DNA of 64,000 nt from Plectosphaerella cucumerina (GCA_020746995.1 JAGPXD010000001.1:5704001-5768000), one strand, 5' to 3'; shown: positions 52,943-64,000, counted from the first letter of the stretch. The notes: generated by a model not told the origin, from the sequence alone. Translations and numbers: made by a program.

Positions 52943-54382
52943 ATGGTCGTCATCGTCGACTTTGACGAGGAGGAGCTTGACCGCTTCCACGGCCACGAAG
53001 CCCGGCATATTCTCGACATCAAAGCCCCGCTGCCCAACGCTGCTGGGGATGCGCTGTTCCGGCCGACCGAGCGCCGCTACTTCCAGAGCATCGTGACCGA
53101 GGCTTTTGGCCAGTACCCGTAAGCCCCCGACCTCTCGCCAGCGCTGTCGCTGTCGCTTGCGCTATCTCTGCTCAATCTGACGCTCGCTCCAGCATCATCG
53201 AGTCGCTGGTGCGACATATCGACCTGAACACCCTCGATAGCCTCGCCCGCACGTCGCAGCTGATCCACCAAGCCCTCGTCCAGTGCAAGGGCAGTCTGAT
53301 CAAGTCTACCTTGCACTGCATCAACAGCGAGGAGCCCATCGACCGAGACTACACCCTGCGAAACCGTGCCCGCGCCGGCGTCCACCACTTCAACTGGGAG
53401 GGAACACCGCTGCGCAACTCCAACAGCTACCTCCCGTACAATGGCAAGAGCGGGAAGTGCGCCCTGGATCTCGTGAGCGAGTGCAGGAAGTGTGGCGTTC
53501 CCGTGTGCCGGGTATGTCTCCTCCCCAAGAGCGATTCAAGATCAGCCGCTGATATCCATGTTTCTGGCAGAATTGCACCACCAAGCAGCCAGTAAGCACT
53601 GCTTTGAACGACCGATACCGGCGCATCTGCACGACATGTGTCGAAGCTCCTCTTGTTTCGCTCCTCGATCCAGTCCTGGACCCAAGTACACCTTTTGAGT
53701 CCGACGAAATTCAGCGAGAGCTCTGTCAGTGCGATCAGCGTACGGGTGTGTGGCTGTGCCAACCCTGCGGACGCAGCATCCGGGCATCAGACTCGGATTA
53801 CATGCGGTATGTGAACCAGGACACACGACACTCCTGCTGAACCATGAGCTGACATGAACCAGGATCTGGCGCTGGCGCAACCACTACGGTGAGGTCCTCG
53901 GAGGTCTGGGCACAGGGATCGGGGACGGAGACCGCGGCGTCATCTGCGGCCGCGAGGAGGCATGCCTCGCGGCCAAGGAGCGCGAGCAGGAGACCGACTG
54001 CGATGCAGAAGACGCTCGCGAGCCCCTCCTGACGCCAGGCTCATCAGACGGCTACGCCTCCTCTTCCGACTCACCCCGGCCATCGTCACACCTCCAGAGC
54101 AGCGGCAGCCTCCATCTCGGCGAGCACAGGACCCCGTCGCCCCTGCAGCTCGGCCCGGGCTATGAAAGGCACGAAATTGAGGGCATCGGCGGTGTCGTCA
54201 AGAAGAAGCTGGTCCGTATGGTCCGCGTCGGGGCCTGCGTGCCCGAGTGGGAGGAGGATCGGTCGCGCAGCGGCATCATGCGCAGGGAGCGCCAGCACCA
54301 GGTCCGCACCCTCTGCGGCTGGTGCTACAGGGTCGTGCCCGGCGCGGCGGACAAGGAGGCCGCGGCGGCCTCGCAAAAGTAA
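52943..54382 (+). CDS. F-box-like, cysteine-rich protein
   Basis: 416 aa from exons 52943-53118, 53193-53511, 53571-53806 and 53863-54382, all in frame. The N-terminal 60 residues begin MVVIVDFDEEELDRFH. The region from IIESLVRHIDLNTLDSLARTS (about 60-85) resembles an F-box helix pair, so the protein could recruit Skp1 in an SCF ubiquitin ligase. A Cys-rich module follows: CALDLVSECRKCGVPVCR, NCTTKQ, RRICTTCVEAP, CQCDQRTGVWLCQPCGR and, near the end, VRTLCGWCYRVVPG, with paired cysteines suited to binding several zinc ions. The segment at about 300-350 is Ser/Pro-rich and probably disordered. The architecture recurs in uncharacterised ascomycete proteins; substrate and role are unknown. Start ACCATGG is strong. 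Confidence 0.82.
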
Positions 54383-54745
54383 GGGATCTGATTTATTTAA
54401 TATGGGACATTGGTGTTTGGGGGTTTCATGACGGCCATGTCGAAGCAAAACGACGGCCTGGGTGGTGCTGACGCACGCCCCGGCAGCATACACGGATTCT
54501 GCTTTTGCTTTGTGTTTTTTTTTCCATTTGGATATATGAGTACATCTAAAGAGACGGCCTCTCCCGTCTCGGGCACCTCGGCTGCTACATACACGCAAAT
54601 GCGGAGCAGCCGTAGCATATGAATTTTTACACTCATGACAGCCTGGACTCGCTCTTCCCCTCTGTTCAACAATGGTGGTACATGGTGGTGCCTCGGCCAA
54701 GGCACACCCCTCTGGTGTCGGTCGGTCGATCGATCGGGCGGGCCC
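54383..54745. other. convergent 3' region
   Basis: 363 bp between the stops of the F-box-like gene (plus) and mrpl20 (minus). It includes TGTTTTTTTTTCC near 54512, probably a 3' end signal. No gene seen. Confidence 0.5.
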
Positions 54746-55378
54746 TCACAGCTCACCCCTGAAGAGCATCTCCTTCCTCTTGGTCCTCTCGGACCTCGCC
54801 TTGGTCCGGATGGCGCCCCACCGGCTCTTGGTGATCTCCAGCCTCCTCTCCAGCTTCTCCTTGTGTTCCCGGGGCGCGTTCGTGCAGATGGTGATGAAGA
54901 CCTTGGAGCACTCGAACTTCTCAGCGAGCCTGGTGACGCTCCACTTGACGGGGTCCTCGTGGCGGAGGCGGCGGATCTCGGCCACGTCCGTCTCCGAGAG
55001 GTGGTAGCTGGGGTTGCGGGACTTGACGTTGAGGGCGGGCGGCAGCTTGGGCTCGGATGTCGTCGAGGCGGAGGCGGCTCCCGACCTGGCAGCAGGCGAG
55101 GTGAAGAGCTTGGACAGGTCGGCGTGTCTCCGGCGAGGGTCGGTCTTGGGGAGGAACTTGTAGGGGGTGTGCAGGACGGAGGGCTCGGCGGCGGGAGGGT
55201 TGAAGATGATGGCGTCGGAGTCCCGGCTGGGAGCAAAGTCGGGGTGCGGCGCGATGTTGAGGGCGCGCTTGGTCCGCGACCACGTCTGGTGGGAGCGCCT
55301 GGAGGCGACGGTGCCCTGGGAGGACACGGCGGCGAGGAGGGTCTGCGCCGCAGGGCGGACGAAGGCGCGGGCGTCCAT
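54746..55378 (-). CDS. mrpl20: mitochondrial ribosomal protein mL58 (MRP-L20 family)
   Basis: A 210-aa single-exon gene and a structural protein of the fungal mitoribosome large subunit. The N-terminal 35 residues (MDARAFVRPAAQTLLAAVS, then basic/Ser-rich) form a mitochondrial presequence. The conserved region includes TPYKFLPKTDPRRR, then from LSETDVAEIRRLRHEDP through WSVTRLAEKFECSKVFI to the basic C-terminal helix (EITKSRWGAIRTKARSERTKRKE), the hallmark of MRP-L20. The start is the ATG at 55378; the frame is open further upstream but without another ATG in good context. A CACGTG E-box at 55657-55662 lies 280 bp upstream. Confidence 0.92.
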   Translation of the reverse strand: MDARAFVRPAAQTLLAAVSSQGTVASRRSHQTWSRTKRALNIAPHPDFAPSRDSDAIIFNPPAAEPSVLHTPYKFLPKTDPRRRHADLSKLFTSPAARSGAASASTTSEPKLPPALNVKSRNPSYHLSETDVAEIRRLRHEDPVKWSVTRLAEKFECSKVFITICTNAPREHKEKLERRLEITKSRWGAIRTKARSERTKRKEMLFRGEL

Positions 55379-55979
55379 GGCTGTGGAGGAGAGGTTTCTC
55401 AGGAGAGAGAGAGATGATGGTGGCGCCAGATGGTCGAGGGGGGATGGCGGAAGGCAGGCTCTCGACGCGGCTCGGGAAAAGTCCGCCAAAAGGATCGTGG
55501 TCGGGCGGATGAAGAGGGGGCGTCGGAATGAGCCGCGGCCGTTGTCAATGGGCTGTCGCGTGCGTGCTGTCGGCTCACGATGAAGCTCTGGGCATGATGG
55601 GCTGGAAGATTTTCGACCGGCGAGGCAGAGCCAAGGATGTTGTTATGTAAGCGCGTCACGTGGGCGGTCCGTGTTCCAAATCTCATTTCATCGCCAACTC
55701 CAACTCCAGCTCACCCCTGACAGCAACCACAGACACGAGTTTTTGCTTTCCCAAATGGATCGACTTTGTCGATTTTCTTTTCTATGTGTCACTGTTCATC
55801 TTCACGACATCCGTGCCGAAGCCCAGGGTCTTTCTGGAGAGCATCATCGCCACGACCCTCAATGAAGCGAACACTTCCAGATGAATTTCAGTTTGGAATA
55901 ATGACTTTATTATGCTAAGGCTAATGATTGATGCAGCTTATGTATGTCTCTATTTCGTACCGCCAATCCATCGCTCAGC
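55379..55979. other. intergenic region, promoter of mrpl20
   Basis: 601 bp between two minus-strand genes. It contains the CACGTG palindrome at 55657-55662 and an AT-richer half (55720-55960) that is probably the 3' UTR of the oxidoreductase gene. No gene seen. Confidence 0.5.
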
Positions 55980-57798
55980 TTACGCAGCCGGGCTGGAGAA
56001 GAAACCCGAGCCCGGAGTGGGCGCGCGATCCAGCTTGAAGTGGCCGGGCTGCAGCTTCTGGAAGACGCCCGTGGGGTCGTACACCTTGGCGATGTTCTTC
56101 AGCCTGGCGGCGTTCGCGGCGCCGTAGCTCTCGACGACGTTCTGGAAGGTGCTGGCGTAGTTCATGTAGACATAGTCGTTCTCCACGCCGATGGCCTTGG
56201 CCGCGGTGTTGATCCTGGTCAGGACCTTGGAGACGGTCTTGTAGATGGCGGCGTCGTCAGTCGCGTTGTCCCACCAGCATGCGACGTGGATCAGGTACAG
56301 AGGGCCGTCCGAGGCCTTGAGGCCGAGGGGGTTGCCGCCATCCTTGGACATGTGCTTGAGCTGGCCCTCGGTGATTCCCTGGAAGATGAGAACGGGGTTG
56401 ACGCCGGCGAAGTTCTCAATGGCGGGCAGCTCCTCGAAGAAGATGTCGCGGGCGGTGGCGGCGATGCGGGGGTCGGCCTTGACGGTGAGGGCGTAGTACA
56501 CCTGCCTGAAACCGTACGGGTTGCTGGCCTGCTGGACATCGGTGTACTCGGGCAGGTAGCGGTTCTGCGTCGAGTCGGCAATGGGCGTGATGGCATTGAA
56601 GCCGTCGAAGATGGCGGCGCTACCACCGTCAGGCTTGCCGTACCAGAGCTCGGTGGCGGCGAGCTTCATGCCGCTGTTCTTAAGCCAGGCGACCCAGATA
56701 CCGGCGTTGGTGTCCTTGGGGGAGTCGGCGATGAGGTTGGCAAAGGCATCGGTGACTTGGTCGAACGAGTTCTCGAGGTACGTCTTGGTGCCACCCCACA
56801 TCTTGCCGCCGGGAAGAGGAATGGCCTTGAAGACGAAGTTGGTCACGATGCCGAAGTTGTTGCCCCCGCCGCGGAGAGCCCAGTAGAGGCTGGGGTTCTG
56901 CTTTGCGCTGGCGGTGATGACGATGCCAGTTGCAGTAACGACCTGTGCGTTTTTCTGGTCAGCCACGACGATTCGACAGTATCACGGGTGCTGGCCACAA
57001 CATACCTCATAGCTGATGATGTTGTCACAAGCCCAGCCATACGTGTTTGAGAAGAAGGAGATGCCACCTCCGAGAGACAGGCCTCCGACACCGACACCAG
57101 ACACACGACCACCGGTGACGGTGAGGTCCTGGACAGCGAGCTTGCTGTAGACGTCCGACCATTTGAGACCACCCCCAATCGTCACCTGAGACTTGTCCTT
57201 GGACACGGTGACCTGGTTGAAGTTCTCCAGGGACAGGGTGATGCCGCCCTGGATGTTGGAGGCGCCAGCAAAGGCTGCGTGGCCGCCACCCTTGGCCGCA
57301 AAGGGGCACTGCGTGAGGCGGGACAGCAGAACGAGCGCCGAGACGGCCGAGGGCGTGGTGGGCTTAAAGATGCAGTAGGGGTCAAGCTCGCCCTGGTTCT
57401 CGGACCAGAAGGCACCTGTGAAAGTGTTGTAGGGGGTCGATCCCCTGGACAGGACGGCGTTGCGACCAAAGGTGAGGGACAGGGAAGCGCACTAGTATCG
57501 GGTGTCAGGACTCGAGGGCGCCTCGTGCGGGTTGCGGGCAGGAAATTATGATGGACGGCTGGGGTGACGGGACGATCCACGGGACGATCAACAAGGAAAT
57601 GGGAGGACTTACGGCCGCGGCGCAGGCAATGTCACTCAGGGAGCGACGCTCGACAAAGTCAGAGAGCTGGGGAATCTCGGTGACGTTGATACCAAGGTCG
57701 AGCAGAGCCGTGGTAACATCGAAGTCGGCGGGCTCGATGTCCTGGGCGGCAGCACGGGCAATGCTGCCGGCGAGGAGGAGGACGGACGAGGCACGCAT
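55980..57798 (-). CDS. secreted FAD-linked oxidoreductase (PCMH/BBE type)
   Basis: 544 aa from minus-strand exons 57798-57613, 57491-57006 and 56942-55980. Residues 1-18 (MRASSVLLLAGSIARAAA) are a signal peptide. The FAD-binding PCMH domain spans about 95-280: DPYCIFKPTTPSAVSALVLL, AKGGGHAAFAGASN (His133, the usual 8-alpha-histidyl FAD link), GGLKWSDVYSKL, GGRVSGVGVGGLSLGGGIS and FFSNTYGWACDN. The substrate domain follows, and the C-terminal berberine-bridge segment ends with YVYMNYASTFQN, then RLKNIAKVYDPTGVFQKLQPG. Such enzymes oxidise carbohydrates, alcohols or alkaloid-like metabolites outside the cell with oxygen as acceptor; the substrate is not readable from sequence. No other secondary-metabolite genes are adjacent. 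Divergent to the Pth11-like gene. Confidence 0.9.
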
Positions 57799-59370
57799 GG
57801 TGGCGAGACACAACCCAGCACTGTGAAAAGGTCCGGGATAGGGGAAAGAGAGACAGGGACCACAAGGGGGTTGAGGAGAGGAGAGAGGCGGAGGGAAGGG
57901 GGGGTCACGGTGCAACGGAAGACTGATTCCTTATGAGAGCACCTCTCCCAGGGCCAAGGAAGCCCCGGAGGTATGGTGACATGGGGTTTACCAGATGCAG
58001 TGCACTACTGATTCTCTAGACCATCTTTCCGCATGGACGACGAGGTCTACGGAAGCGAGATGAGGCGTGTTGGTTGTTCGGGAATCACGGCGAGGGAGAG
58101 GGGCGGCGGATTTCCTGGACTCGTGTGGCACAACATATTCGTCGATCCTACGGGATGGGCGGCCTTGCGATATTGAGCACCGAGCGCCGATTCCCAACTT
58201 GAACACGGGTCTGTGCGTCGCATCGCGGGACGACCCTTGAGCCGTCGCCACCGGGCCCCTGGGTGAACCGTCCAGGCGAGATGATGTGGGCCTTTTGAGA
58301 CCGGGGAAGGCAACCGAGGTCCTCCTATTTGACCACCATTGGGCCTTGGAGACCAACGACCAGGTCGGCCACCTTCCTCTTCCGATTCTGCAGTCTAGGG
58401 GGCATCGCCGAGCGAGGGACTCGTACCGGACGTGGCGTCCGTCCCGGGGAGTTTACAGCTTTGCAGCCGACTGGCAGGGGTTCTACTGAAGAAAAAGAGA
58501 GATACAGTAGTGGGAATCCTTCGATATGAATCCCTGTCTCGTTTTTGCAGGAGATTCGTCGCCGACGACCAGCATCCCGCCAGATGAGGCAAGAATCATC
58601 GCACCATTCGAAAACCCCCAACACCCAAGAGATCCCCCTGCGTTGACGCTAGCGAGAAAGATATTGCCAACGGTCAAGGGTGGTGCTGCAGAAGTGAGGG
58701 GATATTGTCCTCGGTGGCGTGCAGCTTTTTGCCAGGGAGGACCTAAAGCTCCCACAACCCCTTGCCGGCGTGGGATGGTCAATATTGGAAGCCATCGAGA
58801 TCTCCCGAGGGCCGTGTATTGGAGGCCTTGAAGAAGATACGGGATAGATGAACATGGAGGCGAGCATGTGCCTCGGGGACGACCTCCTGCCAAGCACACA
58901 TTGAGAGCCCCTGTGCAGCTACAGTACCAAGCCGGAGACAACAACATCTCGGAACCCCCACGCATGGCAACGGTGCCCACTGAAACGGCGAGCCACGGTT
59001 CTGGGCCTGCGTGACTGCACGAGGGGACATGGGGCCCTGGCTGTAGGAGCGCATTTGCATAGCCGACAGTCACAGGAAGTGATAGAAGTCCCATATGCCT
59101 CGCAGGTTGCCATGAGATAGGGGGGGAAAGACGTTACACGAGCATGACAGCGGCCGTTGCGACCTGGATTTGTAGACCCCCATGTTGACAGGGAAGAGTT
59201 TGCCAGGTTTCGCCGCTGCTTCTGGAGAATGTCGAGTAGTATGAAATGACCGCGGCTGGCTCGTGCCGACTGGCGGCCCCCCTGAGGTCTCGCCGTCTGA
59301 TCACAACTCACGAACAAAGGAGGACCTCGTCCCGCGAGAGAATCCATCCACCCACAGCAGCAACGCCGAC
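57799..59370. other. 1.57-kb divergent intergenic region
   Basis: This lies between the starts of the secreted oxidoreductase (minus) and the Pth11-like gene (plus). It must contain both promoters. Frames near 58483-59094 (minus) have no domain. No gene seen. Confidence 0.45.
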
Positions 59371-60620
59371 ATGTCGACAAACTCGCTGAGCAACACGGCC
59401 CTGCAGGCCACGGGGATCGTGACTGCCATTGCGACGGGTCTGATTTTCGGGTCCCGGCTGGTCATGGGCATGCTCGAGCGGCGGGCCTTTTCCTGGGAAG
59501 ATGGCTGGCTCGCTGCGGCTTTTGTGGTCTTCATGGTCATCACCAGCTTGTACCTGTCTGCTGGACCGGTCATCTTCCGCCTTGAAGACCTGGCTGCGGG
59601 CAGGATCGACTTGTATCCCGAGGTGATGGACGACAGTCTGACGATTCAGAAGACGTTCTTCGTCACCACGTCGGGTCTCTGGATCAGTCTGTGGCTTGTC
59701 AAGGTGTCGCTTCTGACGGTGTACAAGAGGCTGATGACCAATGTGCGGCTTTTTACCATTCTATGGTGGGCGACGCTGGTCATTTGCATTGTTGTGAGTT
59801 GTTGACTCTGGTGTGGAGGGTGTGTCCCAACTGACAATGCTTAGACCCTGGCGGGAGCCATCACGTCGTCGATGCTTTCGTGCTCTAGCATGAGCGCTTG
59901 GTTCACGGCAGGAGCCTGTGCCACGCCGCGGGACGTGAAGGCGGCGTATGTTAGCCTGTGGTACTCGTACGCTGTGGACGTCTTTACGGATCTGTTGGGT
60001 AAGAGAGCTCCTCGTTAGATACCTGCTATGACAGACAGAACTGACGATTCGAAACACAGTCATGCTTCTGCCCCTCGGGTTGATCCGAAACCTCCAGATG
60101 AACAAGGCGCGCAAGATGAGCATCGCGGGGCTCTTCTGCCTCGGATGGGTGTGCATCGCCGTGTCGACGATCCGAGTCGCCTACCTGGGACACAACGGCG
60201 GCGCGGGGGAGTACAAGCAGCCATCGACCTCGTGGCTCGCACTATGGGGTATCGTCGAATCTGGCATCGGTTGGTTTTTTGCCTTCCCTTTTCTCGCTGT
60301 GCAAAACACATATCTAACGCATTGCTTCTCTAGCCGTCATCATCGGGTGCGGACCTGGATTCTATCGCAGGGCAAAAGCGGCGTCCAAGGCGAACACGGG
60401 ATACTACAACATGAGGTATGCCAACGGGCAGAGCGGGAGGTCAAAGGCAGACGAGAGGCCGGGCGATATCAGCCTGCATACGTACCCGAGGTCGACGATC
60501 CAGATCAACAAGAATAGCAGTAGTAGTCAAGAGGAGCTGGTGGATTTGCCGGGGGAGGATAAGATACGGGTCACGCAGTCGGTCATGGTGCGGAGCGAGG
60601 CGATGGGCGAGGCGCGTTAG
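59371..60620 (+). CDS. Pth11/rhodopsin-like seven-helix membrane protein
   Basis: 357 aa from exons 59371-59793, 59845-59998, 60060-60269 and 60334-60620. The pattern of the fungal rhodopsin-like (Pth11-related) family is present: helix 1 with IVTAIATGLIFGSRLVMG, the SWEDGWLAAAFVVF motif, SGLWISLWLVKVSLLTVYKRL in helix 3, then TLVICIV, AYVSLWYSYAVDVFTDLL, LLPLGLIRNLQM with SIAGLFCLGWVCIAVST, and a last helix at SWLALWGIVESGIAVIIGC completed across intron 3. The 90-residue cytosolic tail is Ser/Asn-rich. There is no CFEM domain. Members such as Magnaporthe Pth11 sense surface or chemical cues, but most are uncharacterised. The first in-frame ATG (59371) was chosen. It is the second protein of this family in the window, and much shorter than the fused one at 7139. 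Confidence 0.85.
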
Positions 60621-62654
60621 GTATCTGGGTATGTCTGAAGGAGTCTGTGAAGTTGTGCGTGTTGGATTTGTTGCCCCTGGTCGAATTTGATACTGGGCTC
60701 GCTAAGAAAGCGGTATGTCTTTAGAGGTCGGCGTAAATGACCATATTGAATCAAACAAGGTTCTGTCTGAGTCTTTCGATGTATACTTCCGTGTTCTGTG
60801 GGAAGAAAGTCGGGATGAACATCGGCGCCGGGCTCGGGGCCGGACGTTTTCTGACAGGCCCCGGCGCCGGGCGAGAGAACCCACTCACGAGCGGCAGCGG
60901 CAGCGTCCATCCGAGTCCGCCCACTGTTGCCGGGGTCGAAGTTTGCGGCCGTTCAAGTTGTTTCGATTAGCACATAGGTAAGTCACAAGCAATTATGTCG
61001 GGTAATGCGAGTATGAGTATGCCTGAGTTGTTTACCTTGAAACTTCAAGTTTGCTGGCAGCTTCCATTGCCACCGGGTGCAGCCTGATCAGGGCCGGTTG
61101 CGTCATTTCGCCCGTTCGGGCACCGGGCGTCGGCAGGGAGGCCGGGCAACGACCCTGGAAATAGAGGTGCTGTCCAAGACCCCAGGGTCCTGTCCCGTCA
61201 CGGTCCCGCCGTCGATCATTCCAGGCTCAGATGGAATGGTCGTCGGGCACTGTCGTTGATTGTATGGACGAGTGACTCGAGGAGGTGGCGCGAGGTATAT
61301 GTCGTCGGGTATTGTTCTTTATGGTGCCGTGTCCTATTTCGGTCGTGTCATGCGCCAATCCAAGTGCGGCCTCTAACCAGGAATCCTCTTGGGCTGTGCT
61401 GTGCAAACCTTGGAGAGGAGGTGCTCGTCACTCTACCTCGAGCTGCTAGTGCTGGGCTGACACCGGCCAACCTCCATCGTGCAGGGAGCACGCATGATTT
61501 CAGTCGGATACGCCGCACGTCAGCTCATGCGCGTCACTGCCACGGGCAATTGCGCGGCAGTTCAAAGGAATACTAGAGAAGTGTGTTGCCCTGGACACGA
61601 AAAGCCTCCATTGCATGCAGTGGCATCTACCAAAAACTTGCCAACCAACACATCTACATCTACCTACGTCTGCCGATCTCCCCTCGCCCGCCTTCTTGAT
61701 CGTCATCCCCACTTCAAGTTCCACGTCCCGTGCCCTTGATCAACCTGCATCAAAAATCCAAGGTTCCACGTCGGGCGCCCTCTCATCAGGCATCGTCCAA
61801 CCACTCACAGTCACTCACAAATAAGCCTTTTCCCCCTCTCTCGCACATCGCACACACATAAACAAGCTCCTCTTCCCACCGCCCTCCTGTCTCTCATCAG
61901 CCGAAACCAGGGGTCTTCCAACATACCTGCCCTGCCGTGCCTGCCTGCCTGCGCGAGACAAAAAGTGGGCAGCTCCTTCCCCGAACGCCCGCCACGACGC
62001 CGTGCCACTTGCGGTGACCTGCAAACACCCGATCAGCTCCCGACTGGAACCTTTGACTTTGAACCCGACCAGATACCAACCAACTCGATCAATTCTTCTC
62101 TTGCTCCTCGACCATCTCGACTCCCCTCCTCCTCGTCAACCTACGCACAAGCACCTCCCGCCCCCGGACCGGTCCCAAGTCTGCGACGCTCCAGCAAAGG
62201 TGCGCGCCTCCTGTGCCGTCAAAAGATCAGGGCAGAGGACCGTGACCTTGCTTTTTGCTCTACCAGTACCACGCTTTGCTTGCATGATTGCCGGGTAAGT
62301 CGACAAGGTCTGCCCATTCTGTCACGCCCACCCACACCCACACCCTCAACTCCCCTTCGCTCCCTCCCTTCCCGTCTCCTCGCATCCGCCTGTGGCCGCG
62401 AGGGGGCCGAGGGGGGCACGGCTTCGGGGAGATGGTCACACGGCGGCCTGCGCGCTCCTGCAGCCTCTCATGTTAAAATCCCTCCACGAGCATTTATAGA
62501 CGGACCCGCGCCCGCCACCGTCACCGTCATCCCCCGTCACGATCCTCGCTGACATTGTAACCTCGAAAAGGCCCCCGCAACTGAATTCGCTCTCACGATC
62601 GCACCAGCGCGCCCCAGCGCAGCTCTCCCATCGCACAACACAGCTCTCGCGAAC
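60621..62654. other. 2-kb intergenic region with C-rich leader
   Basis: The region from about 61600 to 62654 is C/T-rich and looks like a long leader for the gene at 62655. A good donor (GTAAGT, 62295) and a CTGAC branch word with AG at 62570 could bound a leader intron. Several domain-free frames occur. No gene or RNA recognised. Confidence 0.4.
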
Positions 62655-63788
62655 ATGAGCCTGGCAACAGGCACCCCCGCGGCGACAGGCCAGCAGCTCC
62701 AGCAGAGCCCCGCCATTTCGGAGCTCGTCGATAAGGTGTCTGGCGATGTCACCCCGCAGCCCCATCCCGGCCACAATGTCGACGCCGATTCCACCTCCCA
62801 CCCAGACGGCAAGACCAAGAAGAGGTCGCTCTTTGGATTCGGCAAGAAAAAGGACGAGGCGACCGACCAGAACCAGCAACCGACCAATGCTGCAGCAGCC
62901 ACGAGGCCTCCCCCTCTACACAGCGAGTCCTCCAAGCTCTCCACGGCAACACGATCGACCTCCTCGCCCACAAGGAGCGAACACCCCCCCTTCATGCCCG
63001 CCTCGCCCAACCGCACCTTCACCGGCTCGCCCCGCGTCGCCTCGCCTGCCGGCTCCCAGATCTTCGAGCGCGACGTCGACACGGTAACGGCGCTGAAGCC
63101 GCAGTCGCCCGCCATACCCAACCATATTCAGACCGAGAACCACATCCCCTCGGTCCTCGACGCCTCCTCCGAGGCCATCACCAACGACCGCCTCGATCCG
63201 GACTCGGTCGAGATCGTCACCCACGCACAGCATCAGCCCGCCTCCGTCGCTGTCCCGGGCGCCGCCCCCATCAGCTCCAGCCAGCCCTCCTACGAGCAGC
63301 TCGCCGCGTCTTGGGCAGAAGAGCTCGGCGCTCTCGGCGACCGCGATCCTGACAGCATTTCCAACTATGCCGCTCTCGATGCCACCGATATCCGCAGGCT
63401 GAGCTTCATCTCGTTCGCCGACGTCGTCCAAGCCGAGCACACCGGTGGCCCCGCTGCATCGCGCGAGTCCATCCACGTCGCCGGCCTCACCTCGCTGTCC
63501 GCCAACCGGTCGCCCTCACCCGTCCTCTCACCCATGTCCTCGCCCGAGGCCCTCGGCACCTCCCCGCCGACGAGCAACCCAGGCTCCATCAAGGGCGTCG
63601 AGCTGTCGCCAGGTCGCAAGGCCGTCGGCGGCGCCGGCAGCCCAATCTCCATCTCGACTCATCACCCCGTCAGCAACGGGGAGATCAATATCGAGACCAT
63701 GTCGCAAGCGCTGAGGCGGACCGCCAGCAAGGACTTTGGCGCCGTTCGCAGCTTCCCCGTCAGCCCTACCGAGGGCCCCTCCCGCTAG
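62655..63788 (+). CDS. disordered protein of unknown function
   Basis: A 377-aa single-exon gene whose ATG (GAACATGAG) is the first in frame. Almost the whole protein is Ser/Pro/Thr-rich and predicted disordered by eye. A short basic KTKKRSLFGFGKKK patch lies near residue 54, followed by many Ser-Pro sites, typical of kinase targets. Two blocks look ordered and may be conserved: IPNHIQTENHIPSVLDASSE (about 155-174) and PSYEQLAASWAEELGAL through LDATDIRRLSFISFADVVQAE (about 215-262), plausibly amphipathic helices that bind a partner. There is no signal peptide, membrane segment or catalytic motif. I do not recognise the family. The even C-ending codon bias supports a real gene. Confidence 0.75.
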   Translation: MSLATGTPAATGQQLQQSPAISELVDKVSGDVTPQPHPGHNVDADSTSHPDGKTKKRSLFGFGKKKDEATDQNQQPTNAAAATRPPPLHSESSKLSTATRSTSSPTRSEHPPFMPASPNRTFTGSPRVASPAGSQIFERDVDTVTALKPQSPAIPNHIQTENHIPSVLDASSEAITNDRLDPDSVEIVTHAQHQPASVAVPGAAPISSSQPSYEQLAASWAEELGALGDRDPDSISNYAALDATDIRRLSFISFADVVQAEHTGGPAASRESIHVAGLTSLSANRSPSPVLSPMSSPEALGTSPPTSNPGSIKGVELSPGRKAVGGAGSPISISTHHPVSNGEINIETMSQALRRTASKDFGAVRSFPVSPTEGPSR

Positions 63789-64000
63789 CACCCCCTCCGA
63801 ACGCGGGGCGCAACAAAAGGGATCTTCTTTTTAACGAGCACGACGCGGAGGAACGGGACTGAGGACGATGACTTGAAACCACAATGATACCAGACGGCGA
63901 TTTGGCTTTTTACTTCTTTTCGCAATATGACGCGCTTTTCACGATCTTGTCGGGTTCCTGTCATTGAGGACAGGAGACAGTTGAGGGCCATGCACCTACT

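Noticed and set aside
55379..55489. 37-residue N-terminal extension of mL58
   Set aside because: It would need a TTG start; the ATG at 55378 gives a normal presequence.
1..64000. CRISPR arrays, prophage, integrons, rRNA operons
   Set aside because: No spaced direct repeats or related genes seen, and the sequence is clearly fungal nuclear DNA.

Overview
The window is nuclear DNA of a filamentous ascomycete (Pezizomycotina, most likely a Sordariomycete). The evidence is short GT-AG introns of about 50-110 nt, GC-rich C-ending codons, and typical mould families: a Zn2Cys6 regulator, Pth11-like receptors, a GPI-anchored T1-type RNase, Iec3 and a Fic1/Inn1-type C2 protein. I cannot name the genus. 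I see 20 credible protein genes plus one intact DNA transposon, and no rRNA, tRNA or CRISPR array.

Region 1 (0-20 kb) is regulatory and accessory: a six-exon Zn2Cys6 transcription factor; a very long protein joining a Pth11/rhodopsin-like seven-helix domain to an FucP-type MFS transporter; a GT90 (CAP10-like) glycosyltransferase; a secreted, GPI-anchored T1-family RNase (minus strand) in which the position of the catalytic glutamate is asparagine; a fusion of a PLP-dependent diaminopropionate-ammonia-lyase-like enzyme with an M20 metallopeptidase; and a KpsF/GutQ-like SIS-domain protein.

Region 2 (20-56 kb) is mostly housekeeping: a small Cys-rich protein, a Fic1/Inn1-like C2 protein of cytokinesis, Utp15 (ribosome biogenesis), a 1.24-kb Tc1/mariner-type transposon with 47-bp perfect inverted repeats, endosulfine Igo1, the exonuclease Myg1 head-to-head with Ino80 subunit Iec3, NADP isocitrate dehydrogenase with two nested start codons, a C2H2 zinc-finger protein next to a 4.2-kb gene-free stretch, CCR4-NOT subunit Not3/5 head-to-head with D-aminoacyl-tRNA deacylase, Cyp40, an F-box-like Cys-rich protein and mitochondrial ribosomal protein mL58.

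Region 3 (56-64 kb) has a secreted FAD-linked oxidoreductase, divergently placed to a four-exon stand-alone Pth11-like membrane protein, then a conserved-looking disordered protein of unknown function.

There is no single pathway cluster. The most unusual content is the set of domain fusions and altered enzymes: receptor-transporter, lyase-peptidase and the GPI-anchored RNase. Exon boundaries were placed by hand from splice consensus, frame and family conservation.
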